DNA of 64,000 bases from Arion vulgaris. Its lineage: Eukaryota; Mollusca; Gastropoda; Stylommatophora; Arionidae. Of this stretch, positions 62,135-64,000 are shown piece after piece (position 1 is the first letter of the stretch; each line of letters opens with the position of its first letter). Where the stretch lies: positions 67,798,365 to 67,862,364 of the forward strand of contig CM036753.1 in the NCBI GenBank assembly GCA_020796225.1. Reading direction: 5' to 3'. The translations under genes were made by a program, and so were the position numbers. The notes under the pieces are model-generated. The model ran no database searches and was not told the origin of the DNA. It was given only the letters and a program-made list of their open reading frames with translations.

Positions 62135-64000
62135 TTTCAGTTTACACAGCACGAGAGAAACTGATGATTACATAGATAATTTGTAGTATACTATGACAGT
62201 TACACAGCACGAGAGAAATTGGTGATTACATAGATAATTTGTAGTATATTATGATAGTTATACAGCACGAGAGAAATTGGTGATTACATAGATAATTTGT
62301 AGTATATTATGATAGTTACACAGCACGAGAGAAATTGGTGATTACATAGATAATTTGTAGTATATTGTGATAGTTACACAGCACGAGAGAAATTGGTGAT
62401 TACATAGATAATTTGTAGTATATTGTGATAGTTACACAGCACGAAAGACACTGGTGATTACATAGATAATTTGTAATATATTATGATAGTTACACAGCAC
62501 GAGAGACACTGGTGATTACATAGATAATTTGTAATATATTATGATAGTTACACAGCACGAAAGACACTGGTGATTACATAGATAATTTGTAATATATTAT
62601 GATAGTTACACAGCACGAGAGACACTGGTGATTACATAGATAATTTGTAGTATATTGTGATAGTTACACAGCACGAAAGACACTGGTGATTACATAGATA
62701 ATTTGTAATATATTATGATAGTTACACAGCACGAGAGACACTGGTGATTACATAGATAATTTGTAATATATTATGATAGTTACACAGCACGAGAGACACT
62801 GGTGATTACATAGATAATTTGTAATATATTATGATAGTTACACAGCACGAAAGACACTGGTGATTACATAGATAATTTGTAGTATATTGTGATAGTTACA
62901 CAGCACGAGAGACACTGGTGATTACATAGATAATTTGTAATATATTATGATAGTTACACAGCACGAGAGACACTGGTGATTACATAGATAATTTGTAATA
63001 TATTATGATAGTTACACAGCACGAGAGACACTGGTGATTACATAGATAATTTGTAATATATTATGATAGTTACACAGCACGAAAGACACTGGTGATTACA
63101 TAGATAATTTGTAATATATTATGATAGTTACACAGCACGAAAGACACTGGTGATTACATAGATAATTTGTAATATATTATGATAGTTACACAGCACGAGA
63201 GACACTGGTGATTACATAGATAATTTGTAGTATATTATGATAGTTACACAGCACGAGAGACACTGGTGATTACATAGATAATTTGTAATATATTATGATA
63301 GTTACACAGCACGAGAGACACTGGTGATTACATAGATAATTTGTAATATATTATGATAGTTACACAGCACGAAAGACACTGGTGATTACATAGATAATTT
63401 GTAATATATTATGATAGTTACACAGCACGAGAGACACTGGTGATTACATAGATAATTTGTAATATATTATGATAGTTACACAGTACGAGAGACACTGGTG
63501 ATTACATAGATAATTTGTAATATATTATGATAGTTACACAGCACGAAAGACACTGGTGATTACATAGATAATTTGTAGTATATTGTGATAGTTACACAGC
63601 ACGAAAGACACTGGTGATTACATAGATAATTTGTAGTATATTATGATAGTTACACAGCACGAGAGACACTGGTGATTACATAGATAATTTGTAATATATT
63701 ATGATAGTTACACAGCACGAGAGACACTGGTGATTACATAGATAATTTGTAATATATTATGATAGTTACACAGAACGAGAGACACTGGTGATTACATAGA
63801 TAATTTGTAATATATTATGATAGTTACACAGCACGAAAGACACTGGTGATTACATAGATAATTTGTAATATATTATGATAGTTACACAGCACGAGAGACA
63901 CTGGTGATTACATAGATAATTTGTAATATATTATGATAGTTACACAGCACGAGAGACACTGGTGATTACATAGATAATTTGTAATATATTATGATAGTTA
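62135..64000. repeat. 58-bp tandem array, at least 32 copies, open at right edge
   Basis: TACACAGCAC starts at 62,143 and 62,201 and then every 58 bp to the end of the window. The unit continues ACTGGTGATTACATAGATAA and TTTGTAATATATTATGATAG. The first five copies carry GAGAAATTGG/GAAACTGATG instead of GACACTGG. Later copies alternate GAGAGACAC/GAAAGACAC and ATTATGAT/ATTGTGAT. The array may be part of a larger satellite. Confidence 0.98.

Noticed and set aside
62135..64000. CRISPR or direct-repeat origin
   Set aside because: 58-bp units are back to back, without spacers, and the surroundings are eukaryotic retroelements.

Overview
This is a window of an AT-rich animal nuclear genome and it is almost entirely repeat-derived. 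I find no intact host gene. The organism is probably a lophotrochozoan, with a gastropod or other mollusc as the best guess. This rests on recalled resemblance of the RNase H-bearing LINE tails and tRNA-headed SINEs to mollusc repeats, and I could not run a search. Nothing looks prokaryotic: there are no operons, no ribosome binding sites and no long open frames apart from transposon remains and frames that run through tandem arrays.

Layout. (1) 0-10 kb: 5'-truncated LINE 3' ends, mostly on the minus strand, mixed with SINEs. It includes a LINE nested inside a SINE at 7.4-8.3 kb, with target-site duplications for both insertions. (2) 10-14 kb: SINE copies and a G-depleted block of tandem arrays. 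(3) 14-16 kb: more LINE tails and the one host-gene relic, a processed pseudogene of ribosomal protein RPL10A/uL1 at 15.28-15.60 kb on the minus strand. (4) 16.18-19.46 kb: a full-length but frameshifted APE-type non-LTR retrotransposon with a structured 5' leader and a 9-bp target-site duplication. (5) 20-25 kb: SINE, LINE, mariner-type MITE and tandem repeats. (6) 25.0-28.2 kb: a second near-complete RTE-like LINE ending in (ATT)n. (7) 28-36 kb: tandem arrays (42, 46 and 19 bp units) and two hAT-type MITEs. (8) 36-41 kb: RNase H LINE pieces, a SINE inside a LINE, and a Penelope-like element remnant with a near-perfect palindrome and a degenerate hammerhead-like tail. (9) 41-64 kb: further SINEs, LINE tails, hAT MITEs, and arrays of 35, 22, 56, 55, 25, 77 and 58 bp units. 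The 58-bp array runs off the right edge.

The parts interact as a retrotransposon community. Several autonomous lineages (two RTE-like, RNase H-bearing LINEs, a Penelope-like element) have left mostly dead 3' ends. At least five SINE-like families (here called A, B, C, D, F) have inserted among them. Cut-and-paste MITEs of hAT, mariner and probably piggyBac type are also present. A recurring theme is that minisatellites arise inside transposon copies: a 37-bp unit in SINE A, a 22-bp and a 77-bp unit in LINE tails, and a 53-bp unit in a hAT MITE. Boundaries given to the base are supported by duplications read directly from the sequence; other boundaries are approximate.
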